From the NCBI RefSeq assembly GCF_003987495.1, contig NZ_NGJU01000008.1:62001-126000 (forward strand): DNA of 64,000 bases, given 5' to 3'. Shown here piece by piece: positions 28,173-36,963 of this stretch. The notes beneath the pieces are model-generated. The model made no database searches. It was given only the letters and a program-made list of their open reading frames with translations, and was not told where the DNA came from. The position numbers and the translations under genes were made by a program. How positions within the stretch are numbered: the stretch's first letter is position 1; each line of letters begins with the position of its first letter. Origin of the DNA: Vagococcus salmoninarum. GTDB taxonomy: Bacteria; Bacillota; Bacilli; Lactobacillales; Vagococcaceae.

Positions 28173-29122
28173 TGGATGAATTAATTACAATAAAAGACTT
28201 AAAAATCCACTATCCAATACGCAGCGGTTTCTTCAACCGCGTAACGGATCATGTTTACGCTGTTGATGGTGTTGATTTTATTATTGAACGAGGTAAGACT
28301 TACGGTTTAGTTGGTGAGTCTGGTTCAGGTAAATCAACGACGGGTAAAGCCATCGTGGGACTTGAAAAAGTCACAAGTGGTGAAATTATTTATCAAGGAA
28401 AAGACATTACGAAAGCTAGTGTTCGTAAGGGCATGGGCTATAACAAAGACGTCCAAATGATTTTCCAAGACGCCATGTCAAGTTTGAACCCGAAAAAACG
28501 CGTGATTGATATTATTGCGGAACCGATTCGTAACTTTGAACGTCTATCAGACCAAGAAGAGAAGAAAAAAGTCCAAGCAATGTTAGACATCGTTGGTATG
28601 CCGACAGATGCTTTATACAAATACCCACATGAGTTTTCAGGTGGTCAACGTCAACGTTTAGGTGTGGCTCGTGCAGTAGCAACAAGTCCTAAATTAATCG
28701 TGGCAGATGAACCTGTCTCAGCTTTAGATTTATCAGTTCAAGCTCAAGTCTTGAACTTTATGAAGCACATTCAAGAAGAGTTTGGCTTAAGTTACTTATT
28801 TATCTCTCATGATTTAGGGGTTGTTAAACATATGTGTGACAACTTAGCAATCATGCACAAAGGCCGTTTCGTTGAAATTGGTACTCGTGAAGATATTTAT
28901 AACAACCCACAACACATTTACACAAAACGTTTATTGTCAGCAATTCCGAAAATCGACGTTGCCAATCGTGAAGCTCATAAAGAGACACGTCGGGCCGTTG
29001 AAAGAGAGTTCCAGTCACTTCAAACCGAATACTATGACGCTAATGGCCGGGTGTATGATTTGAAGAAATTATCACCAACCCACCAAGCTGCTTTATTACA
29101 TCTTGAAAGTGAGGGGAACTAA
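28172..29122 (+). CDS. oppF: Oligopeptide ABC transporter ATPase OppF
   Basis: Second ATPase of the complex, 316 aa. Walker A GESGSGKSTTGKA, QMIFQDAMSSLNP, signature FSGGQRQRLGVARA, Walker B LIVADEPVSALD and H-loop FISHD. The ATG shares its A with the oppD stop codon, so translation is coupled. It acts with OppD on the cytoplasmic face. Confidence 0.96.
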   Translation: MDELITIKDLKIHYPIRSGFFNRVTDHVYAVDGVDFIIERGKTYGLVGESGSGKSTTGKAIVGLEKVTSGEIIYQGKDITKASVRKGMGYNKDVQMIFQDAMSSLNPKKRVIDIIAEPIRNFERLSDQEEKKKVQAMLDIVGMPTDALYKYPHEFSGGQRQRLGVARAVATSPKLIVADEPVSALDLSVQAQVLNFMKHIQEEFGLSYLFISHDLGVVKHMCDNLAIMHKGRFVEIGTREDIYNNPQHIYTKRLLSAIPKIDVANREAHKETRRAVEREFQSLQTEYYDANGRVYDLKKLSPTHQAALLHLESEGN

Positions 29123-29124
29123 CT

Positions 29125-30087
29125 ATGTGGAAAACAATATTACGCCGTGTTATCTTGATGATTCCCCAAGTTATTATTCTTAGTGTTTTTATTTTCGTCT
29201 TAGCTAAGGCGATGCCAGGGGACCCTTTTACGGGACTAATCAATCCTAACATGGACCCAGCAGTAATTGAGCGGATGCGTGAAGCAGCTGGCTTAAATGA
29301 TCCATGGTACACACAATACTTTAACTGGGTAGCGAATGCCGTTCAAGGGGATTTCGGCTCAAGTTTCTTGTATAAATTACCAGTAGCAACAATTATTGGT
29401 GAGCGTGCCTTAAATACGATTATTTTATCAGTCTTAACAGTTATCATCACTTATTTAATCGCTTTACCATTAGGCCTATTTTCAGGTCGTTACCAAAATT
29501 CGTTATTTGACAAAACTGTTGTCGTTTATAACTTCTTCAGTTTTGCGGTACCAGCCTTTATCTTTGCCTTACTAATGTTATTCATTTTTGGTTACCGCTT
29601 AGGTTGGTTCCCAACTACCGGCTCAGTTTCCAGTTGGGTTGAACCAGGGACTTGGGCATATTTCTGGGATAAACTGTATCACATTATCTTACCAGCGATT
29701 TCTCAAGCTTTATTAGCAACAGCTGTCACAATTCAGTACTTACGTAGTGAAGTCATTGACTCTCAGTCATTAGACTATGTCAGAACAGCCCGTTCTAAAG
29801 GGGTACCGACAAACCGTGTTTACACACGTCATATTTTCAGAAACGCATCACTACCAATTGCTTCACAATTAGGTTATGAAATTACTGGCTTAATTAGTGG
29901 GTCAATCGTAATCGAAAGAATCTTCGCTTACCCAGGAATTGGCAAACTTTTCATCGATGCTATCTTGCAACGTGACTACACTGTAATCACAGCCTTGATT
30001 TTGATTTTAGGTATCGCAACGCTAATTGGTACTTTGTTATCAGATATTATCATGAGCATTGTTGATCCAAGAATTCGTATTCAATAA
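29125..30087 (+). CDS. oppB: Oligopeptide ABC transporter permease OppB
   Basis: Integral membrane permease with about six helices: an N-terminal helix (VILMIPQVIILSVFIFVLA), the conserved MPGDPF loop and the EAA-type loop RTARSKGVPTNRVYTRHIFRNA facing the ATPase. 320 aa, normal. Two nt after oppF. Confidence 0.95.
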   Translation: MWKTILRRVILMIPQVIILSVFIFVLAKAMPGDPFTGLINPNMDPAVIERMREAAGLNDPWYTQYFNWVANAVQGDFGSSFLYKLPVATIIGERALNTIILSVLTVIITYLIALPLGLFSGRYQNSLFDKTVVVYNFFSFAVPAFIFALLMLFIFGYRLGWFPTTGSVSSWVEPGTWAYFWDKLYHIILPAISQALLATAVTIQYLRSEVIDSQSLDYVRTARSKGVPTNRVYTRHIFRNASLPIASQLGYEITGLISGSIVIERIFAYPGIGKLFIDAILQRDYTVITALILILGIATLIGTLLSDIIMSIVDPRIRIQ

Positions 30088-30118
30088 AAATCAAAATTAA
30101 GAAAGGAAGGTACAGCAG

Positions 30119-31042
30119 ATGAGTGAAGAAATTACAAACACCGAAGTCATTCCGGAAAGTATCCCACCAATGGGCTTCCGTATGATTATTCGTGAGTTTA
30201 AAAAAGATAAATTAGCTTTATTTTCACTAGGATTACTAGTAGTCATTTTACTGTCAGTCTTTATTGGCTCAGCGATCATCGATCAAGACGCAGTAATGCG
30301 TGTCAGTATCTTCGACAAATATGCTCAACCAGGAGCTTATAGTTCGACTAAAGATGCAACGTTTTATTTAGGAGCTGACGAAGGTGGCCGTGATGTCTTA
30401 GGCCAAGTTTTCCTTGGGGCTCGTAACTCAATTACAATTGGTTTCGCGATTACGATTATTACGTCGATTGTCGGTGTTGGAATCGGAATTGCCGCCGGTT
30501 ACTATGGTGGTTTCATTGATAACATCATGATGCGGATCGTCGATTTCGTGATGATCTTACCAGTTCAAATGATTATTATCGTTATTGTGACGATTTTACC
30601 ACGTTACAACGCTTGGTCTTTCATTTGGATCATGAGTGCATTTTATTGGGTCGGTAAAGCTCGACTCTTTAGGAGTAAGACGCTTTCAGAAGGTCGTCGT
30701 GACTACGTGAGTGCTTCAAAAACCATGGGTACAAGTGATTTCAAAATTATGTTTAGAGAAATCATGCCTAACTTAAGCTCACTAATCATTACGAACTTAA
30801 CAATGAACTTTGCGGCCAACATTGGGATTGAAACAACCTTAACATTCTTAGGCTTTGGTTTACCGACCAGCGTCCCAAGTTTAGGTACGTTAATCGCCTA
30901 TGCAGCCAATGGTGACGTCTTATCTAATAAGACTTGGATTTGGTTACCAGCATCACTATTAATCTTAGTAATGATGCTTAGTATTAACTATGTCGGGCAA
31001 GCTCTGAAGCGTTCAGCTGATGCGCGTCAACGACTAGGATAG
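30119..31042 (+). CDS. oppC: Oligopeptide ABC transporter permease OppC
   Basis: Second permease, 307 aa. N-terminal cytoplasmic stretch then FKKDKLALFSLGLLVVILLSVF, the GADEGGRDVLGQVFLGARNS segment typical of OppC/DppC, and the EAA loop ASKTMGTSDFKIMFREIMPN. AGGAAGG precedes the ATG. Partner of OppB. Confidence 0.95.
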   Translation: MSEEITNTEVIPESIPPMGFRMIIREFKKDKLALFSLGLLVVILLSVFIGSAIIDQDAVMRVSIFDKYAQPGAYSSTKDATFYLGADEGGRDVLGQVFLGARNSITIGFAITIITSIVGVGIGIAAGYYGGFIDNIMMRIVDFVMILPVQMIIIVIVTILPRYNAWSFIWIMSAFYWVGKARLFRSKTLSEGRRDYVSASKTMGTSDFKIMFREIMPNLSSLIITNLTMNFAANIGIETTLTFLGFGLPTSVPSLGTLIAYAANGDVLSNKTWIWLPASLLILVMMLSINYVGQALKRSADARQRLG

Positions 31043-31076
31043 CTTTATCAGATTTAAAAGGGGGAAGGAAAGAAGT

Positions 31077-32846
31077 ATGAAGACAAAAAGAATTTTAAGT
31101 TTAGTAACGTTGGCAACTGTTGCAGCGTTAACACTAGCAGCTTGTGGCGGGGGCAACAAGTCTGGTGAAAACAAGGAAACTGAAACAGCCGATGTTTCAA
31201 AATTCCCGATTGCCGTTTCAAATGACAAAAAAGCAATCGACGGTGGTCAACTTGACGTTGCCGTAGTTATGGACACACAATTCCAAGGATTATTCTTATG
31301 GGAATTATATGAAGATAACTTCGATGCGCAATTCATGATGCCATCACACGAACAATTATTCACAACAGATGAAGACTTCGTTATTACTAATGACGGACCA
31401 GCTTCACTGGACTTAGACAATGAGAAAAAAATGGCAACAATCAAATTACAAAAAGACTTAGTTTGGTCTGATGGTGAGAAAGTCACTGTTGATGATTTAA
31501 TTTACCCATATGAAATCATTGGTAATAAAGATTACACAGGTGTTCGTTACGATAATACTTTCACTAACATTGTTGGTATGGAAGAATTTAACAAAGGTAA
31601 AGCTGACACAATTTCTGGTATTAAAAAAGTTGATGATAAAACAATCACAATTGAATACAAAGAAATGAGCCCAAGCATGCAACAAGCTGGTGGTGGTGTT
31701 TGGACTTACGCTGCACCGAAACATGTCTTAAAAGACATTGCTCCAAAAGCCTTAGCTTCATCTGATGCTGTTCGTAAGAGCCCAGTTACTTTTGGTCCTT
31801 ACAAAATGAACAAAATCGTTCCTGGTGAATCGGTTGAATACGTTCCAAACGAACACTACTACGGCGAAAAACCAAAATTAGATAAAATTGTTTTCTCTGG
31901 TATTCCATCTGCCTCAGCAGTTGAAGCGTTGAAAGCTAAAAAATACGATATCGCTCTTAAAATGGGAACTGATATCTACTCAACATATAAAGACTTAGAA
32001 GGTTATGAAAACTTAGGTCGTGAAGAGTTGTCATACACTTACATTGGCTTCAAATTAGGTAAATGGGACGGCGAAAAAGTCGTAAGTAACCCAGATGCTA
32101 AAATGGGCGACAAGAGCTTACGTCAAGCAATGGGCTATGCTGTGAACAACGATGAAGTTGGCGAGAAATTCTACAACGGCTTACGTTCAAACGCAACAAC
32201 ATTGATTCCACCAGTTTTCAAAACATTCCACAACACAGAAGTTGAAGGTTACTCACAAGACAAAGAAAAAGCGAAAAAATTATTAGCTGATGCTGGCTTT
32301 AAAGACGTTGACGGTGACGGCTTCGTTGAAGATAAAGACGGTAAACCATTAGTTATCAAATTTGCTTCAATGTCAGGTGGCGAAACTGCTCAACCTTTAG
32401 CAGATTACTACATGCAAGAATGGAATGACATTGGTTTAAATGTTGAATTATCAACAGGTCGTTTAATCGACTTCCAAGCATTCTATGACAAACTTAAAAA
32501 TGATGATCCAGAAATCGACGTTTTCCAAGGAGCTTGGGGAACAGGTAACGACCCATCACCAACAGGTCTTTACGGTTCTAACTCATTCTTTAACCACGGA
32601 CGTTTCTCTTCTGAAGAAAACGATGCGTTATTAAAAGACATCGATTCAGAAAAATCATTTGATCCAGAATTCCGTAAAGCTGCTTTCGATAAATGGCAAG
32701 CTTACGCTGCTGACGAAGCTTTCGTTATTCCAACACTTTACCGTAATGAAATTTTACCAGTTCATGAACGTGTAACAGGATTTGACTGGAGCCACATTAA
32801 CTTTAGCGCCTTTGCTAATGTTGGTGTTTCAGCTGAAAAAAGATAA
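31077..32846 (+). CDS. oppA: Oligopeptide-binding lipoprotein OppA (copy 1)
   Basis: SBP_bac_5 lipoprotein that captures peptides outside the cell for OppBCDF. Signal peptide with lipobox LTLAAC (Cys about residue 23). The mature part opens FPIAVSNDKKAIDGG, resembling lactococcal OppA. The body has the usual two-lobe fold, and near residue 420 a DxDxDG loop, DVDGDGFVEDKDG, fits a calcium site. 589 aa. It closes the oppDFBCA operon, followed by a strong terminator. Copies 2-4 downstream are paralogues of this gene. Confidence 0.94.
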   Translation: MKTKRILSLVTLATVAALTLAACGGGNKSGENKETETADVSKFPIAVSNDKKAIDGGQLDVAVVMDTQFQGLFLWELYEDNFDAQFMMPSHEQLFTTDEDFVITNDGPASLDLDNEKKMATIKLQKDLVWSDGEKVTVDDLIYPYEIIGNKDYTGVRYDNTFTNIVGMEEFNKGKADTISGIKKVDDKTITIEYKEMSPSMQQAGGGVWTYAAPKHVLKDIAPKALASSDAVRKSPVTFGPYKMNKIVPGESVEYVPNEHYYGEKPKLDKIVFSGIPSASAVEALKAKKYDIALKMGTDIYSTYKDLEGYENLGREELSYTYIGFKLGKWDGEKVVSNPDAKMGDKSLRQAMGYAVNNDEVGEKFYNGLRSNATTLIPPVFKTFHNTEVEGYSQDKEKAKKLLADAGFKDVDGDGFVEDKDGKPLVIKFASMSGGETAQPLADYYMQEWNDIGLNVELSTGRLIDFQAFYDKLKNDDPEIDVFQGAWGTGNDPSPTGLYGSNSFFNHGRFSSEENDALLKDIDSEKSFDPEFRKAAFDKWQAYAADEAFVIPTLYRNEILPVHERVTGFDWSHINFSAFANVGVSAEKR

Positions 32847-32852
32847 TTAAGT

Positions 32853-32896
32853 AAAATCCCTCTTCTAGGAGTTATTTCCTAGAAGGGGGATTTTTG
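32853..32896. terminator. Bidirectional terminator after oppA copy 1
   Basis: A long stem between AAAATCCCTCTTCTAGGA (32853-32870) and its complement (32877-32894), with T and A runs on both sides. It serves oppA and the convergent hydrolase gene. Confidence 0.93.
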
Positions 32897-32898
32897 TT

Positions 32899-34491
32899 TT
32901 AAAAAACTTTTCTTTTAAGAGAGCATCCTAAGCTAACTAATAACAGACCTATTAACAAAGGGATAACTGAAGTTGTTTCACCTGTTTTAGGCAAGTCTTT
33001 AGAAGGTGACTGGCTACTATTTGTGCTTCTAACATTACTAGAAGAACTTGTTTCAACAGTTGAATCAGAACTACTAATGATTGGTGGTGTACTGTCTGAG
33101 TCCAGTGGCAGGTCGGTTTTTGTAAATATTAAAGTATGCTCTTGATCACTTTCACCAAAGATAAATTCAGTTTGGCTTGCCTCAGATAAGTCGTATCCTG
33201 GAATAACAGGTAATTCAATCTGATAGGCTTCAAAAGCCCGACCTCTTTTGAGAAGTGGTTCATGAAGTTCTAGCCCGTTACTATCATGAAAATAAATCAT
33301 ATCTGTAATTATTTCTTGAAAACCAGGTTGTTCGCCACTAAATAAGCCGAGGTAGTTTTTAAGAGTTGTTAGATAATTGCTGCGATTGTAATGAATACTA
33401 CCGATATGATTCCCACTTGTTCCATCCCAGAGGTGTTTTTTCTCGCTTGCAGTGGCATTGAAGATGATTTCTTGAGAGCTGTAGGGGATAAAGCTATCAT
33501 CTCGACTGTGAATTAAGCCAATGGGAACAGTCGCTTTTTTTACTTGATTAACTGCTGAAGCGGTTCGCATTGAAAAACCAAGCTCGGCTTGAAGACGTTT
33601 GTCTATTAGTGGCAAAGCCAAATTGAGATTTTCCTCAGTTAAACCCAACCATTCACCGATTTCTGATGGGTTGTTAGTAATTATTTGACTAATGTAAGTT
33701 AGTTGATCAGTCAGGGAAGTAAAAGCTGAGTCGGCGATAATACCTTTAACATTACTTGGTAATTCTTCGCCAGCAGCCATTAAAACAGTTGCGGCTCCCA
33801 TTGACAATCCGTGAAGAATGATATCACTATCAGCCGAGGTTTTTGTAATCACTGAATTGATCCATTCTCGATAGTTGTTTTTTTCTAGCCAGCCGAAATC
33901 AATTAACTGACCGGGAGATTTCCCGTGTGCGTTAGCGTCCGGTGCCAAAATATTGTACCCTAAATCATAATACAATTTAGCCCAAGGCCCAACTAAATTT
34001 GCATTTCCTCGATAACCATGGGCAATAATAACTGTTTTGTCGCTAGTCGGGTGTTTTAAGAAAAAGGCTTGATTCCCATTAGCCAAGACTAATGTTTCTT
34101 TTGAAGCTTGCTCAAACCAAGCGAGGTCCGTTAAATATTGCGGGTCATTAGACATTGGTGCGTTAAAATCCACCCCAAGAACTTGCCATAAAAAAGCGCC
34201 TTCTTTTTTGTTAAAGGCAAAAGAATACAATAAGTTAGCGATGTGGTTTGGCGTGATCTTATCACTACTATCTATATCCATAGCTGTTAGAAGAAGTTCT
34301 TTTTGTTTTAATAATTCATCAGTATCTTCTTTTTCAATTGCTTCAATTTGCGAACTTGTTGTAGCAGTATCTTCTTGAATTGAACTTGAGGTTACAGAGT
34401 TTTCTGGAAAAATAGTTTCTGCCAAGGTGATAGAGCTGTTAATGATTAATAAAATAACTAATACAAAGATTGACTGACTTATTTTTCTCAT
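32899..34491 (-). CDS. LPXTG-anchored alpha/beta hydrolase
   Basis: 530-aa surface protein. Signal peptide (MRKISQSIFVLVILLIINSS...TLA), a Ser/Thr/Glu-rich stalk, then an alpha/beta hydrolase with IIAHGYRGN, nucleophile GLSMGA (about residue 229), an acid in HSRDDSFIPY and His in SGNHIGSIHY. The C-terminus has a Ser/Thr-rich spacer, the sortase signal LPKTGE, a membrane helix and a basic end. It should be covalently attached to the wall by sortase. An esterase or peptidase-like activity on extracellular substrates is likely; which one is unknown. It lies antisense between oppA copies 1 and 2. Confidence 0.88.
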   Translation of the reverse strand: MRKISQSIFVLVILLIINSSITLAETIFPENSVTSSSIQEDTATTSSQIEAIEKEDTDELLKQKELLLTAMDIDSSDKITPNHIANLLYSFAFNKKEGAFLWQVLGVDFNAPMSNDPQYLTDLAWFEQASKETLVLANGNQAFFLKHPTSDKTVIIAHGYRGNANLVGPWAKLYYDLGYNILAPDANAHGKSPGQLIDFGWLEKNNYREWINSVITKTSADSDIILHGLSMGAATVLMAAGEELPSNVKGIIADSAFTSLTDQLTYISQIITNNPSEIGEWLGLTEENLNLALPLIDKRLQAELGFSMRTASAVNQVKKATVPIGLIHSRDDSFIPYSSQEIIFNATASEKKHLWDGTSGNHIGSIHYNRSNYLTTLKNYLGLFSGEQPGFQEIITDMIYFHDSNGLELHEPLLKRGRAFEAYQIELPVIPGYDLSEASQTEFIFGESDQEHTLIFTKTDLPLDSDSTPPIISSSDSTVETSSSSNVRSTNSSQSPSKDLPKTGETTSVIPLLIGLLLVSLGCSLKRKVF

Positions 34492-34581
34492 AGGATAAAT
34501 TCCTACTTTCTTTAGTTTGTTGTGATAAAGGATTAAAAAAGCTTTTAGTTCATCATTTTCATAAACACCCCCTTTAAATAA

Positions 34582-34610
34582 AATATAACAAAAATTTAGT
34601 TTATTGTATA
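34582..34610 (-). promoter_or_regulatory. Possible promoter of the LPXTG hydrolase
   Basis: Minus strand TATACA, a 17-bp spacer and TATATT (complement of 34605-34610 and 34582-34587). Between it and the gene there is an AAAGGGGGTG site followed by a five-codon frame (complement of 34545-34562). Confidence 0.4.
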
Positions 34611-34701
34611 GCTGTATCGTAAAAAAGAACTATATTTTATAAATATCAGATTATGAGTGAAATATGAGAAAATGAACCAATTGAACAAAATATACCGAGT
34701 G

Positions 34702-34716
34702 AATTATCTGAATATT
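34702..34716 (+). promoter_or_regulatory. CodY-like box upstream of oppA copy 2
   Basis: AATTATCTGAATATT matches the CodY consensus at 13 of 15 positions. It lies about 85 bp upstream of the predicted -10 of oppA copy 2, and about 90 bp from the divergent hydrolase promoter, so either gene could be the target. Confidence 0.6.
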
Positions 34717-34768
34717 TCCCTTATTTGACACAATAAAACGTTTACTTGATAAAAAAACAGAGAAAAAG

Positions 34769-34805
34769 CATAAAATGATTGCAATTAAATGAGAATTCGT
34801 ATAAT
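34769..34805 (+). promoter_or_regulatory. Promoter block of oppA copy 2 (shared with oppA copy 5)
   Basis: A 25-bp block (34769-34793) containing TGATTGCAATTAAATGAG, then TATAAT at 34800-34805. TTGCAA (34779-34784) would be the -35 with a 15-bp spacer. The same block, with one mismatch and identical spacing to TATACT, precedes oppA copy 5 at 40736. Confidence 0.65.
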
Positions 34806-34877
34806 ATAATCAATACAGAGTCTAATTTGTTTTTAATGATTCGAAAGTTTATTGTTTATTAAGAGGGGGACAAATGT

Positions 34878-36671
34878 ATGGAAAAGAAAAGAATTTTAGG
34901 TTTACTGACAATGGCGACAGTGGCAACACTTACACTAGCAGCCTGTGGTTCAGGTGGCGACAAAGGTAAAGACAAAGGCAAAGACAATGCCGAAACAGCC
35001 ACAGAAGATGTATCTAAGTTTCCGATTGTTGCTAGTAACACTGACAAGGCAATCGAAGGCGGCACATTAGACGTAGCTGTTGTTACTGATACTCAATTCA
35101 AAGGCTTATTCCTTTGGGAGTTATACCAAGATGCTTATGATGATCACTTCATGAGACCTTCTCATGAAACATTATTCTCTACTGACGAAGATTTCGTTAT
35201 TACGAATGATGGGCCAGTTAAAATGGACTTAGACCAAGATAAAAACTTAGTCACTTTAACGTTAAACAAAGACGTTAAATGGTCAGACGGTGAAAAATTA
35301 TCTGTTGAGGATATTATGTATTCTTACGACATCATCGGTCATAAAGACTATACAGGGATTCGTTATGACGAAACCTTTACTAATATTATCGGGATGGACG
35401 AGTACCATGCTGGTAAATCTGATACTATTTCAGGAATTAAAAAAGTTGACGATAAAACAATTACCATCGAATACAAAGAAGTTAGCCCAACGATGTTACA
35501 AGCTGGTGGTGGTGTTTGGAGTTATGCCGCACCGAAACATGTCTTAAAAGACATTCCAGTGAAAGATTTAGAATCATCAGATGCTGTTCGTAAGTCACCT
35601 GTGACTTTTGGTCCATACAAAATGAGCAAAATCACACCAGGTGAATCTGTTGAATACACACCTAACGAGCACTACTATGGTGAAAAACCAAAACTAGAAA
35701 AAATTGTCTTCAGTTCAGTACCAGACGCCTCAATTGTTGAAGCCTTAAAAGCTAAAAAATATGACATGGTTCTGTCAATGAGCACTGACACTTACCCGAC
35801 ATACAAGGACTTAGAAGGCTACGAAGTTTTAGGTCGTGAGCAAATGTCTTATACTTACTTAGGTTTCAAACTAGGTAAATGGGACAAAGAAAGCAACTCA
35901 GTTAAGATGGATGAAAATTCAAAAATGGCTGATAAGAGCTTACGTCAAGCCATGGGTTACGCAGTTGACAATGACGTCGTAGGAGAAAAATTCTACAATG
36001 GTTTACGTTCAAATGCTTCAACACTAATCCCACCAGTCTTTAAATCATTCCACAATGATAAAGCTGAAGGTTACACTCAAGACCAAGAAAAAGCGAAGAA
36101 ATTACTAGCTGATGCTGGTTACAAAGATACTGACGATGATGGTTTTGTTGAAGATAAAGAGGGGAAACCATTAGTCATCAAATTTGCTTCAATGTCAGGT
36201 GGCGAAACTGCTCAACCATTAGCAGATTACTATATGCAAGAATGGAAAGCGATTGGCTTAAATGTTGAATTATCAACTGGCCGTCTAATTGATTTCCAAG
36301 CTTTCTATGACAAATTAGAAAATGATGATCCTGAAATTGATATTTATCAAGGAGCTTGGAGTACAGGGTCTGACCCATCACCATCAGGCTTATATGGTAG
36401 AACATCACCATTTAACTACTCACGTTTTGCTTCTGAAGAAAATGACAAAATGTTAAAAGACATCAACTCGAAAAAATCATTTGATCCAGAATTCCGTAAA
36501 AAAGCCTTCGATGACTGGCAAGAATATGCCGTAGAAGAAGCCTTTGTTATACCAACCCTTTACCGAAATGAAACAATGCCTTTAAACACTCGTGTAACTG
36601 GCTGGGATTGGCACCAAACACTAAATGATAACCCTTGGGCATCAATTGGTGTAACAGCGGAAAAACGTTAA
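34878..36671 (+). CDS. Oligopeptide-binding lipoprotein, OppA copy 2
   Basis: 597-aa paralogue very close to OppA copy 1 throughout. Signal peptide with lipobox LTLAAC, a lysine-rich linker, then FPIVASNTDKAIEGG. The acidic loop is DTDDDGFVEDKEG, one step less canonical for calcium than copy 1. It has its own promoter and terminator and no permease genes next to it, so it probably shares the OppBCDF set encoded at 27165-31042 and widens peptide specificity. Confidence 0.93.
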   Translation: MEKKRILGLLTMATVATLTLAACGSGGDKGKDKGKDNAETATEDVSKFPIVASNTDKAIEGGTLDVAVVTDTQFKGLFLWELYQDAYDDHFMRPSHETLFSTDEDFVITNDGPVKMDLDQDKNLVTLTLNKDVKWSDGEKLSVEDIMYSYDIIGHKDYTGIRYDETFTNIIGMDEYHAGKSDTISGIKKVDDKTITIEYKEVSPTMLQAGGGVWSYAAPKHVLKDIPVKDLESSDAVRKSPVTFGPYKMSKITPGESVEYTPNEHYYGEKPKLEKIVFSSVPDASIVEALKAKKYDMVLSMSTDTYPTYKDLEGYEVLGREQMSYTYLGFKLGKWDKESNSVKMDENSKMADKSLRQAMGYAVDNDVVGEKFYNGLRSNASTLIPPVFKSFHNDKAEGYTQDQEKAKKLLADAGYKDTDDDGFVEDKEGKPLVIKFASMSGGETAQPLADYYMQEWKAIGLNVELSTGRLIDFQAFYDKLENDDPEIDIYQGAWSTGSDPSPSGLYGRTSPFNYSRFASEENDKMLKDINSKKSFDPEFRKKAFDDWQEYAVEEAFVIPTLYRNETMPLNTRVTGWDWHQTLNDNPWASIGVTAEKR

Positions 36672-36682
36672 ATAAATAAGTA

Positions 36683-36720
36683 AACAACTTAGCAGAAATT
36701 TTGCTAAGTTGTTTTTTTTT
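36683..36720 (+). terminator. Terminator after oppA copy 2
   Basis: AACAACTTAGCA (from 36683) pairs with TGCTAAGTTGTT, followed by a long T run. Confidence 0.95.
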
Positions 36721-36871
36721 GCACTTAAGCAAAAAAAGTGAAATCCGCTGACAAAGATCGTTTGGAATCAGCTAATTGACATAAGTTTAATAATCGCTTG
36801 AAGATGTTTTGGTGTGACTCTTAAAAGGTTGATTTAATCACGTTTGTCAGCTTAAAAACTAGTTTTATTTG

Positions 36872-36900
36872 TTGATTTAGATTAAAAAATACTTTAGTAT
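36872..36900 (+). promoter_or_regulatory. Promoter of oppA copy 3
   Basis: TTGATT (36872-36877), a 17-bp spacer and TAGTAT (36895-36900). Nothing else of note was seen between 36721 and 36871. Confidence 0.55.
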
Positions 36901-36963
36901 GGAGATAATATTTTAACGGAATTTTAATGTTGCCTTTGGTCAAAATGGAAGGAGTGGAGAACT

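Noticed and set aside
34730-34748. CcpA cre-like sequence upstream of oppA copy 2
   Set aside because: Several mismatches to the cre consensus, including the leading TG; not better than chance in AT-rich DNA.
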